DNA of 64,000 nt. It comes from Gammaproteobacteria bacterium (GTDB lineage Bacteria > Pseudomonadota > Gammaproteobacteria > Pseudomonadales > Azotimanducaceae). The notes under the pieces were generated by a model. The model was not told the DNA's origin. It saw only the letters and a program-made list of their open reading frames with translations, and ran no database searches. The position numbers were made by a program, and so were the translations under genes. Location: positions 1-64,000 of the forward strand of contig JAPOWH010000007.1 of NCBI GenBank assembly GCA_026707735.1. The letters run 5' to 3'. This document shows, one piece after another, positions 1 through 9,428 of this stretch (position 1 is the first letter of the stretch; each line of letters starts with the position of its first letter).

Positions 1-217
1 AGTTTCTGGGCAGCACCTCCTCCACATCCAGCACGGCCTCGATTTGATTGCTGACTGTCGCGCAGTCGTCAACGTCTACGCCGCGCTCCGAATCGATAAA
101 CAAGCAAAGAGTGGCTCGTTGGCCCCGGCTCGAATAATCTATTCCCCAAACGTCGAAACCCATCGCTTCGACAGTTGGGGTCAGCAGCTGTTCCAATCGT
201 GTCTTCTGCCTTTCCAT
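1..217 (-). CDS. rimP: Ribosome maturation factor RimP (N-terminal part, cut by window edge)
   Basis: Reading the minus strand from an ATG at 217 gives an open frame of 72 codons that runs off the window. It begins MERQKTRLEQLLTPTVEAMG and continues with a GVDVDDCATVSNQIEAVLDVE-like stretch. The leading 'LEQLLTPTVEAMGFDVWG' and the 'VDVDDC...VS.QI..VLDVED' pattern are typical of RimP, which helps mature the 30S subunit. The neighbourhood agrees: in Gammaproteobacteria rimP follows tRNA-fMet and precedes nusA-infB, which would lie just outside this window. The usual family length is about 150 residues, so roughly half is visible. Confidence 0.85.
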   Translation of the reverse strand, partial: MERQKTRLEQLLTPTVEAMGFDVWGIDYSSRGQRATLCLFIDSERGVDVDDCATVSNQIEAVLDVEEVLPRN

Positions 218-340
218 TGCAACTCATTGATTGCTACAACACACACTCGCGCCTCCTGCGGAAGCGCAAGTTCCATGATTTGGAGACACAGAATCGACCC
301 TACGCAAAGACCAAAAATTTTCTCTGCGTTGTTCGATAAC

Positions 341-384
341 AAAAAACGCCTTGCGCCTGCGTCTCCCGTCGTCCGATGCGGGAG
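341..384 (-). terminator. Possible intrinsic terminator between tRNA-fMet and rimP
   Basis: Downstream of the tRNA-fMet gene on the minus strand there is a perfect 6-bp stem (CTCCCG/CGGGAG, 363-384). It is followed by a short ACGC/GCGT stem (346-362) and a run of six T on the minus strand (341-346). The rest of 218-446 shows no coding sequence. A terminator or attenuator here would separate or tune tRNA and rimP expression, as happens downstream of metY in enterics. The stems are short, so this is tentative. Confidence 0.35.
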
Positions 385-446
385 GCAATCACAAGACGGT
401 CTGAAAATGGTGCGGCGCTTCAGCGAAGTCGCAACTTCGACCATCG

Positions 447-523
447 TGGTAGCGGGGGGAGGATTCGAACCTCCGACCTATGGGTTATGAGCCCATTGAG
501 CTACCAAACTGCTCCACCCCGCA
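447..523 (-). tRNA. Initiator tRNA-fMet (CAT anticodon)
   Basis: A 77-nt cloverleaf on the minus strand with an encoded CCA end. The anticodon loop is CTCATAA (anticodon CAT). Two initiator hallmarks are visible: three consecutive G:C pairs closing the anticodon stem (GGG...CCC), and an unpaired first acceptor position. Base 1 is T and base 72 is T, where E. coli has C1:A72. The T arm GGAGGTTCGAATCCTCC is intact. Its place before rimP matches metY of E. coli. Confidence 0.95.
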
Positions 524-633
524 TCAGCAACGGCGAAGATTATAGAGATTCCTAAGACAATAGGCAAGCTGGGGCAGCGTATAACTGCCTGTGCACGCTG
601 GCTGGGGAGATGCCATGTGCCAACACAAAGACC

Positions 634-720
634 TGGTGCCGAAGAGAGGACTCGAACCTCCACGGGCATGAGCCCACTACCCCCTCAAGGTAGCGTGTCT
701 ACCAATTCCACCACTTCGGC
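634..720 (-). tRNA. tRNA-Leu (GAG anticodon)
   Basis: An 87-nt class II tRNA on the minus strand with encoded CCA. The acceptor stem GCCGAAG pairs with CTTCGGC, the anticodon stem-loop is CTACC-TTGAGGG-GGTAG (anticodon GAG), and a long variable arm (GGGCTCATGCCC) is present as expected for leucine tRNAs. It sits between secG and tRNA-fMet, as leuU does in E. coli. Confidence 0.95.
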
Positions 721-762
721 CACGTTGGCCAGTCGAAAGGACTGACGTCGTAAGTTATTTCA

Positions 763-1245
763 TTAGATATCCGGTATTTCCGTAGAATCCCCGGCTTCAC
801 TCGACTCGGCGTCGTCAATGTTGGTCTCGCCGTCCGAGCTTGAGTCTGGGAAATCCGGCAGGTCGTCCCCCTCAAGGGGCAAGCCAAGATCTGTTTCGTC
901 GTCTCCGACAGTTTCCATTTGATCTTCTTCCGGACCCATGAGGTCATCGCCAACCTGCTGAAGCGAAGGCAGACTGTCTGTATCAAAGCCCTTGAGACTG
1001 TCCGCTCGCTCTTTAGCTGTAAAAGCGAGGCCAAAAGCAATCAAAAAATAACCAATGGCCAAGGTAGCAGTGAACTTGACCACAAAGGACGTCGCACCCG
1101 ACGACCCAAACAATGTGTTGGCGGCACCACTGCCAAATGCTGCTCCAATGTCAGCACCCTTGCTCTGCTGAATGAGCACCAATGCGCCTAAGGACACGGA
1201 CACAACAACAAGCAATATAAGGAGAATAGTTTCGAATAATTCCAT
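763..1245 (-). CDS. secG: Preprotein translocase subunit SecG with long acidic tail
   Basis: SecG is the small membrane partner of SecYE that assists SecA-driven protein export. The protein has 160 residues. Two hydrophobic helices (about residues 4-24 and 53-76) flank the family's conserved cytoplasmic loop with LIQQSKGADIGAAFGSG and the GSSGA segment. The first 85 residues match the whole SecG domain. The remaining about 75 are strongly acidic and Ser/Asp/Glu-rich, clearly longer than the about 110-residue E. coli protein. It starts 3 bp after the tpiA stop, so the two are cotranscribed, and the tRNA-Leu gene follows. Confidence 0.93.
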   Translation of the reverse strand: MELFETILLILLVVVSVSLGALVLIQQSKGADIGAAFGSGAANTLFGSSGATSFVVKFTATLAIGYFLIAFGLAFTAKERADSLKGFDTDSLPSLQQVGDDLMGPEEDQMETVGDDETDLGLPLEGDDLPDFPDSSSDGETNIDDAESSEAGDSTEIPDI

Positions 1246-1248
1246 GAT

Positions 1249-2040
1249 TTAGTTACCAGAGGCAATTTGACAGATGCTATTGAATTGCACTATGTCGAGT
1301 GATGCACCACCAACCAGAAACCCGTCCACGTTGGCTTGCGCAATCAATTGAGAGGCGTTGTCAATCTTTACGCTGCCTCCATACAAAATTCGCAACTCCT
1401 CGCCCGTCAGCACCGTTGAATCGGCAATCATACTACGAAGATGCCCATGCATGTCTTCGGCATCTTCTGGTGTCGCAACGACTCCTGTGCCAATTGCCCA
1501 AATCGGTTCATAGGCAAGTTGCGCACGGCCAAAGACAGCAGGATCGCATTTTTCTAGCACTTCAGCAACCTGATTCCAGACTACTTCCTTCGCAATTCCC
1601 TCTTCACGCTGATCAAGGGTCTCTCCGACACAGAGAACCGGCGTCAATTCAGCTTCGCAACATGCTAGAAATTTCTGTGCGACTACCTGATCGGTCTCGT
1701 GAAATAGCGTGCGTCGTTCAGAATGCCCAACAATGGAAAAAATGCCTCCTAGATCTCTTACCATCCCCGCGGCGATTTCGCCCGTATATGCCCCCGCCTC
1801 ATCAAAGTGCACATTTTGCACCCCGACCTTTGCCGAAGTCGGTTGGCCCGAAACCAAACTGTCCAAGTACAGTGCAGGTGGCGCAATCCAAACTTCGACA
1901 TTGCTGGGTATCCGCAATTCCGATTTGAATTTGCCGCACAGATCACGACTGCCCTGCAATTTCCAGTTCGCAATTACAAGAGGCGTGCGCAGCTGAAAAG
2001 TCCAAGGGGCGAAGCGGGTCCATAGTATAGCTAGCAGCAA
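1249..2040 (-). CDS. tpiA: Triosephosphate isomerase
   Basis: Interconverts glyceraldehyde-3-phosphate and dihydroxyacetone phosphate in the cytoplasm. With the TTG start at 2040 the protein has 263 residues. The catalytic residues are all visible: Asn25/Lys27 in ANWKLQG, His106 in VGHSERR, Glu178 in YEPIWAIGTG, and the phosphate-binding YGGSV and VGGASL loops. The start is unclear. No in-frame ATG or GTG lies upstream of the fold, and the family usually begins close to 'RTPLVIANWK', which would point to a CTG codon at 1992 (247 residues). The TTG at 2040 is the only common start codon upstream. It lies between glmM and secG, as in Pseudomonas. Confidence 0.95.
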   Translation of the reverse strand: MLLAILWTRFAPWTFQLRTPLVIANWKLQGSRDLCGKFKSELRIPSNVEVWIAPPALYLDSLVSGQPTSAKVGVQNVHFDEAGAYTGEIAAGMVRDLGGIFSIVGHSERRTLFHETDQVVAQKFLACCEAELTPVLCVGETLDQREEGIAKEVVWNQVAEVLEKCDPAVFGRAQLAYEPIWAIGTGVVATPEDAEDMHGHLRSMIADSTVLTGEELRILYGGSVKIDNASQLIAQANVDGFLVGGASLDIVQFNSICQIASGN

Positions 2041-2091
2041 GTTCGAGGGATTGCGCAGGCAGTAAGCAAGTCGTCGCGAACCCCAAGGATG

Positions 2092-3465
2092 TCAACGTGG
2101 ATCTCCAATCGCGTGCGCACATTGATAGGCAATCTCATCCACCAATTGTGGATCCTCTCCTTCGACCATCACTCGAACGACCGGTTCGGTACCTGACGGC
2201 CGAATGACAATCCTCAGGCGGTCCCTTATCGCTGGATTGATGGCGGCTATTGCGCCATCTATTGCCTCGCAGACCGCAACTTTGGATGAATTGTCAACGT
2301 CAACATTCACTAACACCTGCGGATGGAGAGTGAGATCTTCTACGATATCTGACAAGCTCCAGTCGTTCGCTTGGCAGGACGCAAGCACCTGCAGTGCGGA
2401 AATAATTCCATCGCCCGTGGTAGTGTTCTCGTGACACATGATGTGCCCTGAAGATTCACCGCCCAATCTCCATCCCAATTCCGTCATTTTGGATTGAACG
2501 TGACGGTCGCCAACATCTGCACGCACAAAAGGCACGCCAAGCTTCTTTAGGGCGATCTCGAGTCCGTTGTTTGTCATTACCGTTCCCACGACTCCACCGA
2601 AATCACGGTTGGCGCGTTGACCTGCCTTGGCTAGACAGTACAGTATGTGATCTCCGTCCAAGAGGCGGCCCGATGCATCGACCATGGCAATTCGATCACC
2701 GTCTCCGTCGAAGGCAATCCCAAGATCGGCGCGTCGCTCAACCACTTCCTTTATCAAGCCGCGAGTATCGGTTGTCCCGCACTCTAGATTGATGTTTCTA
2801 CCATCAGGCGATGCTCCAATGCTGAGGACTTCAGCGCCGAGTTCGCTGAAGACAACCGGTGCAATCGCGTAAGTCGCTCCATGTGCACAATCCAATACGA
2901 TCCTCAGTCCTTTGACGTCCAGGGTACCATTCACCGATTGCTTGCAAAAGTCCACGTAGCGACGCGAGGCGTATCCCGGTCTAGTGGCTTTCCCAAGAGC
3001 GTCCGCATTTTCAGTCTCCAACTGACTTTGCATCAATTTCTCAATGTGAGATTCGGTCTCGTCTGACAGTTTCATACCCGCATAGTCGAAAAATTTGAAA
3101 CCGTTGTCTTGAAACGGATTGTGTGAAGCGCTAATGGCGACGCCCAAATCCGCCTTCATGGACTTCGTCAGGAACGCAACGGCTGGAGTCGGCATTACCC
3201 CAAGCAAGCTGACATCTAATCCGGAAGCTATGAATCCCGCCTCCAAAACAGACTCCAACATGTAGCCGGAAACTCTGGTGTCCTTTCCAATAAGAACGTT
3301 CCGTCCGCCATTCTTTCGGACCACGCTTCCAGCCACCCAAGCGATCTGCAAACAGGCTTCTGGCGTAATGGGATATTGGCCTACACGTCCTCGAATTCCA
3401 TCTGTTCCGAAGAGAGGGCAGTATTCAGAATCTGAATGCGATGGCGAACGAGGCGTGAATCTCAC
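2092..3465 (-). CDS. glmM: Phosphoglucosamine mutase
   Basis: Converts glucosamine-6-phosphate to glucosamine-1-phosphate for UDP-GlcNAc, and so for peptidoglycan and LPS. The protein has 457 residues and is full length. The N-terminal FGTDGIRG motif, the phosphoserine loop ISASHNP (active Ser about residue 114), the metal-binding DGDGDR loop and the C-terminal sugar-phosphate-binding RPSGTEPVVRVMVE are all present. About 18 residues precede FGTDGIRG, more than usual, so a later start is possible. The gene begins 11 bp after the ftsH stop; the folP gene that normally sits between them is absent. Confidence 0.96.
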   Translation of the reverse strand: MRFTPRSPSHSDSEYCPLFGTDGIRGRVGQYPITPEACLQIAWVAGSVVRKNGGRNVLIGKDTRVSGYMLESVLEAGFIASGLDVSLLGVMPTPAVAFLTKSMKADLGVAISASHNPFQDNGFKFFDYAGMKLSDETESHIEKLMQSQLETENADALGKATRPGYASRRYVDFCKQSVNGTLDVKGLRIVLDCAHGATYAIAPVVFSELGAEVLSIGASPDGRNINLECGTTDTRGLIKEVVERRADLGIAFDGDGDRIAMVDASGRLLDGDHILYCLAKAGQRANRDFGGVVGTVMTNNGLEIALKKLGVPFVRADVGDRHVQSKMTELGWRLGGESSGHIMCHENTTTGDGIISALQVLASCQANDWSLSDIVEDLTLHPQVLVNVDVDNSSKVAVCEAIDGAIAAINPAIRDRLRIVIRPSGTEPVVRVMVEGEDPQLVDEIAYQCAHAIGDPR

Positions 3466-3476
3466 CCCAGGCGCTG

Positions 3477-5387
3477 CTACGAATCTTCAGCGGGAGACGT
3501 GAAAGGCGATGGTTCGTGTTCTTCAGCGGGACTTTCAGTTGCTGATTCGCCCGACACGGTGGTTTGTTCGGAAGGAGTTGGAGCGCGCGGTTGCCCCCCA
3601 GCCATTATGTCGCCCACCTGCTCGGGAGAGAGTGTCTCGTATTCGATAAGGGCGTTTGCCATGACATGGAGCTTTTCTATGTTGTCCTGAAGAATGCCCT
3701 TTGACCTTTCGTACAGTTTGTGAACGATTGAACGAACCTCTTCATCGATCTTTCGGGCGGTATTGTCGGACAATGTTGTGCTTGGTGTGCCCGCGGACAT
3801 GCCAAGAAACACTTCGCCTTCGTTCTCATCGTACTTCAGAGGACCCAATTCCTCCGAAAATCCCCATTTTGTGACCATATTGCGTGCGAGTTGCGTAGCA
3901 CGTTCCAGATCGTTTGAAGCGCCAGTGGTGATTCCGTCTATGCCATTTACCAGCTCTTCCGCTATTCGTCCACCATACAACGTGCATATTTGGGACTCCA
4001 CAGCCGTCCGACTAAGACTGTACTTGTCCTCTTCAGGAAGGAACATGGTCACACCGAGAGCGCGTCCTCTCGGAACAACCGTAATTTTGTACAGAATATC
4101 GTGCTCCGGCATGCAATAGCCGACTATAGCGTGTCCCGCTTCGTGGTAAGCGGTCACCCGTTTTTCCTTGTCAGACATGACCATCGATTTCCGCTCGGCG
4201 CCCATCATGATCTTGTCTTTGGCCTTCTCGAACTCCTCCATGCCAACAAGCCTTCTGCCAGCTCGCGCCGCGAACAGGGCTGCCTCGTTGACAATGTTCT
4301 CCAAGTCCGCACCGGAAAAGCCTGGAGTTCCCCGGGCGATCGTCAAGGAATTCACATCCTCCGCAATCGGCACTCGTCGCATGTGCACTTTCAAGATTTG
4401 GTCGCGGCCTCGAATGTCAGGGAGCGGAACAACTATTTGACGATCGAAGCGACCGGGACGAGTCAGCGCGGGGTCCAACACATCGGGTCTATTGGTGGCG
4501 GCGATCACGATTACACCGTCGTTGGGCTCAAACCCGCCCATTTCGACAAGCAGTTGGTTCAAGGTTTGTTCGCGCTCGTCGTGACCATTTCCCAGCCCAG
4601 CACCGCGGTGGCGTCCAACTGCGTCGATTTCATCGATAAAGACAATGCAGGGCGCGTGCTTCTTTGCTTGTTCAAACATGTCTCGGACGCGGGATGCCCC
4701 CACTCCGACGAACATTTCCACGAAATCGGACCCTGAAATCGAGAAGAAGGGTACTTTGGCTTCGCCCGCAATGGCCTTTGCAAGCAATGTCTTGCCGGTT
4801 CCAGGCGGACCCACCATGAGAGTCCCGCGCGGAATTCTGCCTCCTAACTTCTGGTATTTGCCGGGGTCACGGAGGAATTCGACTAGCTCCTGTACATCTT
4901 CCTTGGCTTCTTCAACCCCTGCAACGTCAGCGAATGTAGTCTTGACATTCTCGTCCGAGAGCATCTTTGCCTTGCTCTTACCAAACGCGAGTGGACCGCC
5001 ACGACCTCCAACACCTTGAACTTGGCGCATTAGAAGCATGAAAACGGCCAAAATTATGAGAATGGGCAGTACGGCAAAAAACAATTGCATCCAAAAACTG
5101 TTACCAGTGTCTTCCGTACCTCGAATTTCTACGTTGTGTTCTTCGAGATTCTGCAGCAGCTCGGCATCGTCAATGGGTATGCGGACAACTTTGAATGTGT
5201 TTCCTTCGCGGTTTTCGACTTCTATGATGTCGCGCTTGAACGTGACCATCTTGATATTGCCTTCCGCGACGTGCGTTCGGAAGGCCGAATAGCTAATTTC
5301 GTCCGGTTCGGCTTTGCCAACAAAATTGTTGAAAAGGGTAAGGAGCACCAAGGCCACAATCACCCAAAGCAACAGATTTTTCGCCAT
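3477..5387 (-). CDS. ftsH: ATP-dependent zinc metalloprotease FtsH
   Basis: Membrane-bound AAA+ protease that degrades unassembled membrane proteins and regulatory proteins such as sigma-32 and LpxC. I chose the ATG at 5387 ([10 protein letters not shown], 636 residues) because the first transmembrane helix starts there; a TTG 15 codons upstream is open but unlikely. Two membrane helices (about 4-23 and 101-122) flank the periplasmic domain. They are followed by Walker A GPPGTGKT (193-200), Walker B VFIDEIDA, the second region of homology ([18 protein letters not shown]) and the zinc site HEAGH (415-419). The C-terminal about 50 residues are disordered. It heads ftsH-glmM-tpiA-secG. Confidence 0.97.
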   Translation of the reverse strand: MAKNLLLWVIVALVLLTLFNNFVGKAEPDEISYSAFRTHVAEGNIKMVTFKRDIIEVENREGNTFKVVRIPIDDAELLQNLEEHNVEIRGTEDTGNSFWMQLFFAVLPILIILAVFMLLMRQVQGVGGRGGPLAFGKSKAKMLSDENVKTTFADVAGVEEAKEDVQELVEFLRDPGKYQKLGGRIPRGTLMVGPPGTGKTLLAKAIAGEAKVPFFSISGSDFVEMFVGVGASRVRDMFEQAKKHAPCIVFIDEIDAVGRHRGAGLGNGHDEREQTLNQLLVEMGGFEPNDGVIVIAATNRPDVLDPALTRPGRFDRQIVVPLPDIRGRDQILKVHMRRVPIAEDVNSLTIARGTPGFSGADLENIVNEAALFAARAGRRLVGMEEFEKAKDKIMMGAERKSMVMSDKEKRVTAYHEAGHAIVGYCMPEHDILYKITVVPRGRALGVTMFLPEEDKYSLSRTAVESQICTLYGGRIAEELVNGIDGITTGASNDLERATQLARNMVTKWGFSEELGPLKYDENEGEVFLGMSAGTPSTTLSDNTARKIDEEVRSIVHKLYERSKGILQDNIEKLHVMANALIEYETLSPEQVGDIMAGGQPRAPTPSEQTTVSGESATESPAEEHEPSPFTSPAEDS

Positions 5388-5736
5388 TGTGCTCAAAACA
5401 CAATTCCCCCTGCCGACCGCATGTCGGCGCAATTAAAGTATACAAGTGTTGAGCAACCGAATCGGATCAAAATCATTATCTTGTACCTTTGTTCATATCA
5501 TGTTAGATTGTGTCAATTACAGTTTTTTGAAGCAACAATTGCTGTGCGACACCTAGTTCTCCATTTACTAGTAGACTCCACAGAGCTTTAATAAATCCCT
5601 CCGTGGCAAGTCGGATCGTGCTATTGGGCAGCAAGCCCTGTTGAGAATTTCTACTACTTGTACTTAGATGCTCTTTTCGCCCTAGTGGTCACATAGAGAA
5701 TCCCGCCAAACCTACGCACCAACTCCATATTGGGGC
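5388..5736. other. Intergenic region between greA and ftsH, no gene seen
   Basis: This 349-bp stretch has no convincing coding sequence on either strand. In related Gammaproteobacteria yhbY and rlmE (ftsJ) occupy this position, and I see no trace of either. It is AT-richer than its surroundings close to ftsH and contains TATACTTTAAT on the minus strand about 50 bp before the ftsH start, which could be a -10 element. No good -35 is visible, so I do not call a promoter. Confidence 0.5.
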
Positions 5737-6207
5737 TCAAATGTGCTCAATATTGCGAATTTGGTACTCCTTCTCGGCTGGCCCCTCCCCCACTAGAAAG
5801 ATGTCATCCAGTCTCTTTCCGATCATCGCTCGACCAAGCGGCGACGCATTGGAAATTGTGCCCAATTTGACGTCTGCTTCATCCTCGCCGACTATCCGAT
5901 ACTTTACAGATGCTCCGGTGTCCACATCCTCCAAAGTGACTGTTGAACCAAAGATCACCGTCCCGTTGTTGCTAATCTTGGTGACATCGATCACGCGGGC
6001 ATCAGAGAGTCTGGACTCCAAGTAGCGGATCCTGGCTTCCATCATTCCTTGTCGTTCCTTTGCGGCGTGGTAGTCGGCATTCTCGCGCAAGTCACCCAGC
6101 TTCCGGGCTTCACCGATGGCCTTGGAAGCTGCCGCCCTTCCGTTCCGCAATTCCTCCAACTCGGTGCGCAGCTTGAGCTGTCCCTCTACCGTCATGGGTT
6201 TAGGCAC
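5737..6207 (-). CDS. greA: Transcription elongation factor GreA
   Basis: Rescues backtracked RNA polymerase by stimulating transcript cleavage. The protein has 156 residues, normal for the family. The N-terminal coiled coil carries the tip motif LGDLRENADYHAAKERQ (about residues 38-54) with the acidic residues that reach the polymerase active site. The C-terminal FKBP-like domain includes GTISNASPLGRAMIGK. The gene starts 13 bp after the carB stop and closes the carA-carB-greA group. Confidence 0.97.
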   Translation of the reverse strand: MPKPMTVEGQLKLRTELEELRNGRAAASKAIGEARKLGDLRENADYHAAKERQGMMEARIRYLESRLSDARVIDVTKISNNGTVIFGSTVTLEDVDTGASVKYRIVGEDEADVKLGTISNASPLGRAMIGKRLDDIFLVGEGPAEKEYQIRNIEHI

Positions 6208-6220
6208 GGATTCCTTCCTC

Positions 6221-9200
6221 CTATAGTTCTTGCAATCGTCGAACGGAACTAGAGTTTCCGTATCTTATTGCTTGGCAAATCGCCGCTCCGCCCGCCAGTG
6301 TAGTCGTGTAAGTCACGTTATTTTGCAGTCCAAGTCTACGTATCACTGCTGAGTCCGCGATGGATTGGCGTCCTTCCGTCGAATTGACAATGAGCTTGAC
6401 GTCTCGGTTCTTCATCAAGTCGGTAACATCCGGGCGACCTTCTGTTACTTTGTTTACTACCTCGGACTCAATCCCATGTCGACGGAGAACAGCGGCGGTG
6501 CCTCGGGTAGCAACAAGATCGAAACCTAGGTCCCTCAATTGTCCCGCGACATCGGCAACATGAGGACGATCGGACTCCTTGACGCTGACAAATGCCAACC
6601 CCCCGCTGGGCAACCGTGTGCCGGCAGCGAGGGTTGCCTTGGAAAACGCTTCGGCAAAGGACTTGCCAATTCCCATCACTTCGCCAGTTGATTTCATTTC
6701 CGGTCCCAATATGGGATCAACGCCTGGAAACTTGGCAAACGGAAACACCGATTCTTTGACGAATATGTGGGACGGCACTGCTTCCTCCATGAACCCCTGG
6801 GACTCAAGCGACACGCCGGCCATGCATCGTGCAGCGACCTTTGCTAGTGAAAAGCCTATGCACTTCGACACAAAGGGTACTGTGCGAGACGCGCGTGGAT
6901 TGACTTCCAGAACGAAGATGTTGCCTGCTTGGACTGCCATCTGCACGTTCATCAGACCTACAACGTTTAATTCATATGCAAGGGCTTTCACCTGACGTCG
7001 AATCTCTTCCTGAATCGCGGGAGCTAGACTGTGAGGCGGCAATGAACATGCCGAATCTCCGGAGTGTATTCCTGCCTGTTCGATATGCTCCATGATCGCA
7101 CCAATGAGAACGTCGTGCCCATCCGAGACCAAGTCCACGTCAACTTCAACAGCCTGATCCAAGAATCGATCAAGAAGCACCGGAGCCGTATTGGACTCAG
7201 GAATGGCGCTGGCCAGATAGCGAGCAAGCTCTGATTCGTTGAACACGACCTCCATGGCTCGTCCCCCTAGCACGTAAGAGGGTCGCACGATCAGTGGAAA
7301 ACCAATTTCGCGTGCGGCTTGCAGTCCATCCTCGATGGAATTGACAGTGCGGTTGGAGGGTTGATGCAAGCCCGCCTGCTCTATGACATCTTGAAATCGT
7401 TTTCTGTCTTCGGCGCGGTCGATAGCGTCCGCGCTAGTACCGATGATTGGCACACCCAATGCTGTGAGTTTGTCAACCAGCTTGAGAGGGGTTTGACCGC
7501 CGAATTGAACTATTACTCCAGCTGGATTTTCAACGTCGATGATTGCCAAGACATCTTCTAACGTTACAGGTTCGAAATACAGTCTGTCGGATGTGTCATA
7601 GTCGGTTGAAACAGTCTCAGGATTGCAGTTGACCATGATGGTTTCGTAGCCATCTTCACGCATGGCGAGAGCCGCGTGGACACAGCAGTAGTCAAATTCA
7701 ATGCCTTGGCCAATGCGATTTGGACCACCACCGAGCACCATGATCTTTTTCTGGTCTGACGGATTGGCCTCACAATACTCCTCGTAGGTTGAATACAAAT
7801 ATGCTGTGGTGGCGGGAAACTCTGCCGCGCAAGTGTCAACGCGCTTGTAGACCGGCTTAATGTCCCAAGCTCGCCTGCGCCCGCGGACGTTGTCCTCTTG
7901 GCACTCAAGCAGCTCTGCCAGTCTGAGATCGGAAAACCCGTCCCGCTTCAACCGCAATAGCTCTTCAGGTCTAAGGTCTTCAATCGATCTCCCAAGCAGC
8001 GCTTGTTCCGTTTGAACTAGGTCATGGATTTGCGCAAGGAACCAAGGGTCAATTCGAGTGGCCTCATGCATCTCCTCCAGCGAAATGTTGTAGCGGAATC
8101 CGTCGGCCACATAAAGGATTCGGTCGGCTCCTGGTTGTCGCAATTCAGCAAAGAGATCGCGCAATTCGTCCTGACTTTGAACGCTCAAAATGGGTTGCAG
8201 TCCACTTATCCCCGTTTCCAAACTGCGTAACGCTTTTTGGAACGATTCCTTGAATGTTCTGCCTATTGACATCGCTTCGCCCACAGACTTCATTTGGGTC
8301 GTGAGTCGATTTTCGGCTTGTTGGAACTTCTCGAACGTGAACCGAGGGATCTTGGTGACCACGTAGTCAAGTGTGGGTTCAAAGGAAGCCGGCGTGACGC
8401 CTGTAATGTCGTTGGCCAGTTCGTCAAGCGTGTACCCCAATGCAAGCTTCGCAGCGACCTTGGCAATGGGAAATCCCGTTGCTTTGGAAGCCAACGCTGA
8501 AGAGCGGGACACTCTTGGATTCATTTCGACAACAATCATCCGCCCAGAATTGGGATCCACCGCGAACTGCACATTGGAACCACCTGTTTCCACTCCGATT
8601 TCGCGTAACACGGCAATCGATGCGTCTCGCATGAGTTGGAACTCTTTGTCGGTGAGCGTCTGCGCTGGCGCTACCGTGATGGAGTCCCCTGTGTGAATGC
8701 CCATTGGATCCACATTTTCGATGGAGCAAACGATGATGCAGTTGTCGCTCATGTCTCGCACCACTTCCATCTCGTATTCCTTCCATCCAAGCAACGACTC
8801 ATCAATGAGCAGTTCGTTAGTTGGAGACAGCTGAAGACCTCGGTTGCAAATGTCAACAAATTCCTCTCGGTTGTAGGCAATGCCGCCACCTGATCCTCCT
8901 AGTGTGAAAGATGGTCGGATGATGCATGGGTAGCCCAATTCTTGCTGAACGCGCAAAGCATCCTCGAGACTGTGGGCTATCCCCGATTTAGCGGTTTCCA
9001 ATCCGATATTGGCCATCGCTTTATCAAAGAGTTCACGGTCTTCTGCCTTGTCTATGGAGTCGCGGCTAGCCCCAATTAGCTCCACTCCGTTCTCTGCCAA
9101 CACACCTTCACGAACGAGATCTAAGGCACAGTTGAGAGCGGTTTGGCCTCCCATGGTTGAAAGCAAAGCATCCGGTTTCTCCCGTTGAATGATTCGAGCG

Positions 9201-9421
9201 ACTGTCTGCCATTCCACGGGCTCAATGTATATTGCTGACGCCATGGTCGGATCGGTCATGATGGTCGCAGGATTGGAGTTCACCAAAACTACTCTCAATC
9301 CTTCTTCCATCAGCGCTTTGCAAGCTTGAGCTCCTGAGTAGTCGAATTCGCACGCCTGGCCTATTACTATCGGGCCGGCGCCCAGTATCAGGACCGATTC
9401 GATGTCGGCGCGCTTCGGCAT
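6221..9421 (-). CDS. carB: Carbamoyl-phosphate synthase large subunit
   Basis: Uses ammonia delivered by CarA, bicarbonate and two ATP to make carbamoyl phosphate for arginine and pyrimidine synthesis. The protein has 1066 residues, full length. Two homologous ATP-grasp halves are visible: the first begins with [20 protein letters not shown] and has [12 protein letters not shown], the second has [19 protein letters not shown] and [12 protein letters not shown]. The last about 130 residues form the MGS-like allosteric domain ([10 protein letters not shown].., [15 protein letters not shown]). It begins 7 bp after the carA stop. Confidence 0.98.
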   Translation of the reverse strand: MPKRADIESVLILGAGPIVIGQACEFDYSGAQACKALMEEGLRVVLVNSNPATIMTDPTMASAIYIEPVEWQTVARIIQREKPDALLSTMGGQTALNCALDLVREGVLAENGVELIGASRDSIDKAEDRELFDKAMANIGLETAKSGIAHSLEDALRVQQELGYPCIIRPSFTLGGSGGGIAYNREEFVDICNRGLQLSPTNELLIDESLLGWKEYEMEVVRDMSDNCIIVCSIENVDPMGIHTGDSITVAPAQTLTDKEFQLMRDASIAVLREIGVETGGSNVQFAVDPNSGRMIVVEMNPRVSRSSALASKATGFPIAKVAAKLALGYTLDELANDITGVTPASFEPTLDYVVTKIPRFTFEKFQQAENRLTTQMKSVGEAMSIGRTFKESFQKALRSLETGISGLQPILSVQSQDELRDLFAELRQPGADRILYVADGFRYNISLEEMHEATRIDPWFLAQIHDLVQTEQALLGRSIEDLRPEELLRLKRDGFSDLRLAELLECQEDNVRGRRRAWDIKPVYKRVDTCAAEFPATTAYLYSTYEEYCEANPSDQKKIMVLGGGPNRIGQGIEFDYCCVHAALAMREDGYETIMVNCNPETVSTDYDTSDRLYFEPVTLEDVLAIIDVENPAGVIVQFGGQTPLKLVDKLTALGVPIIGTSADAIDRAEDRKRFQDVIEQAGLHQPSNRTVNSIEDGLQAAREIGFPLIVRPSYVLGGRAMEVVFNESELARYLASAIPESNTAPVLLDRFLDQAVEVDVDLVSDGHDVLIGAIMEHIEQAGIHSGDSACSLPPHSLAPAIQEEIRRQVKALAYELNVVGLMNVQMAVQAGNIFVLEVNPRASRTVPFVSKCIGFSLAKVAARCMAGVSLESQGFMEEAVPSHIFVKESVFPFAKFPGVDPILGPEMKSTGEVMGIGKSFAEAFSKATLAAGTRLPSGGLAFVSVKESDRPHVADVAGQLRDLGFDLVATRGTAAVLRRHGIESEVVNKVTEGRPDVTDLMKNRDVKLIVNSTEGRQSIADSAVIRRLGLQNNVTYTTTLAGGAAICQAIRYGNSSSVRRLQEL

Positions 9422-9428
9422 TGTCTTG

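Noticed and set aside
3990-4736. 248-codon plus-strand frame
   Set aside because: It lies within ftsH, whose AAA and protease motifs are intact; this is a shadow frame.
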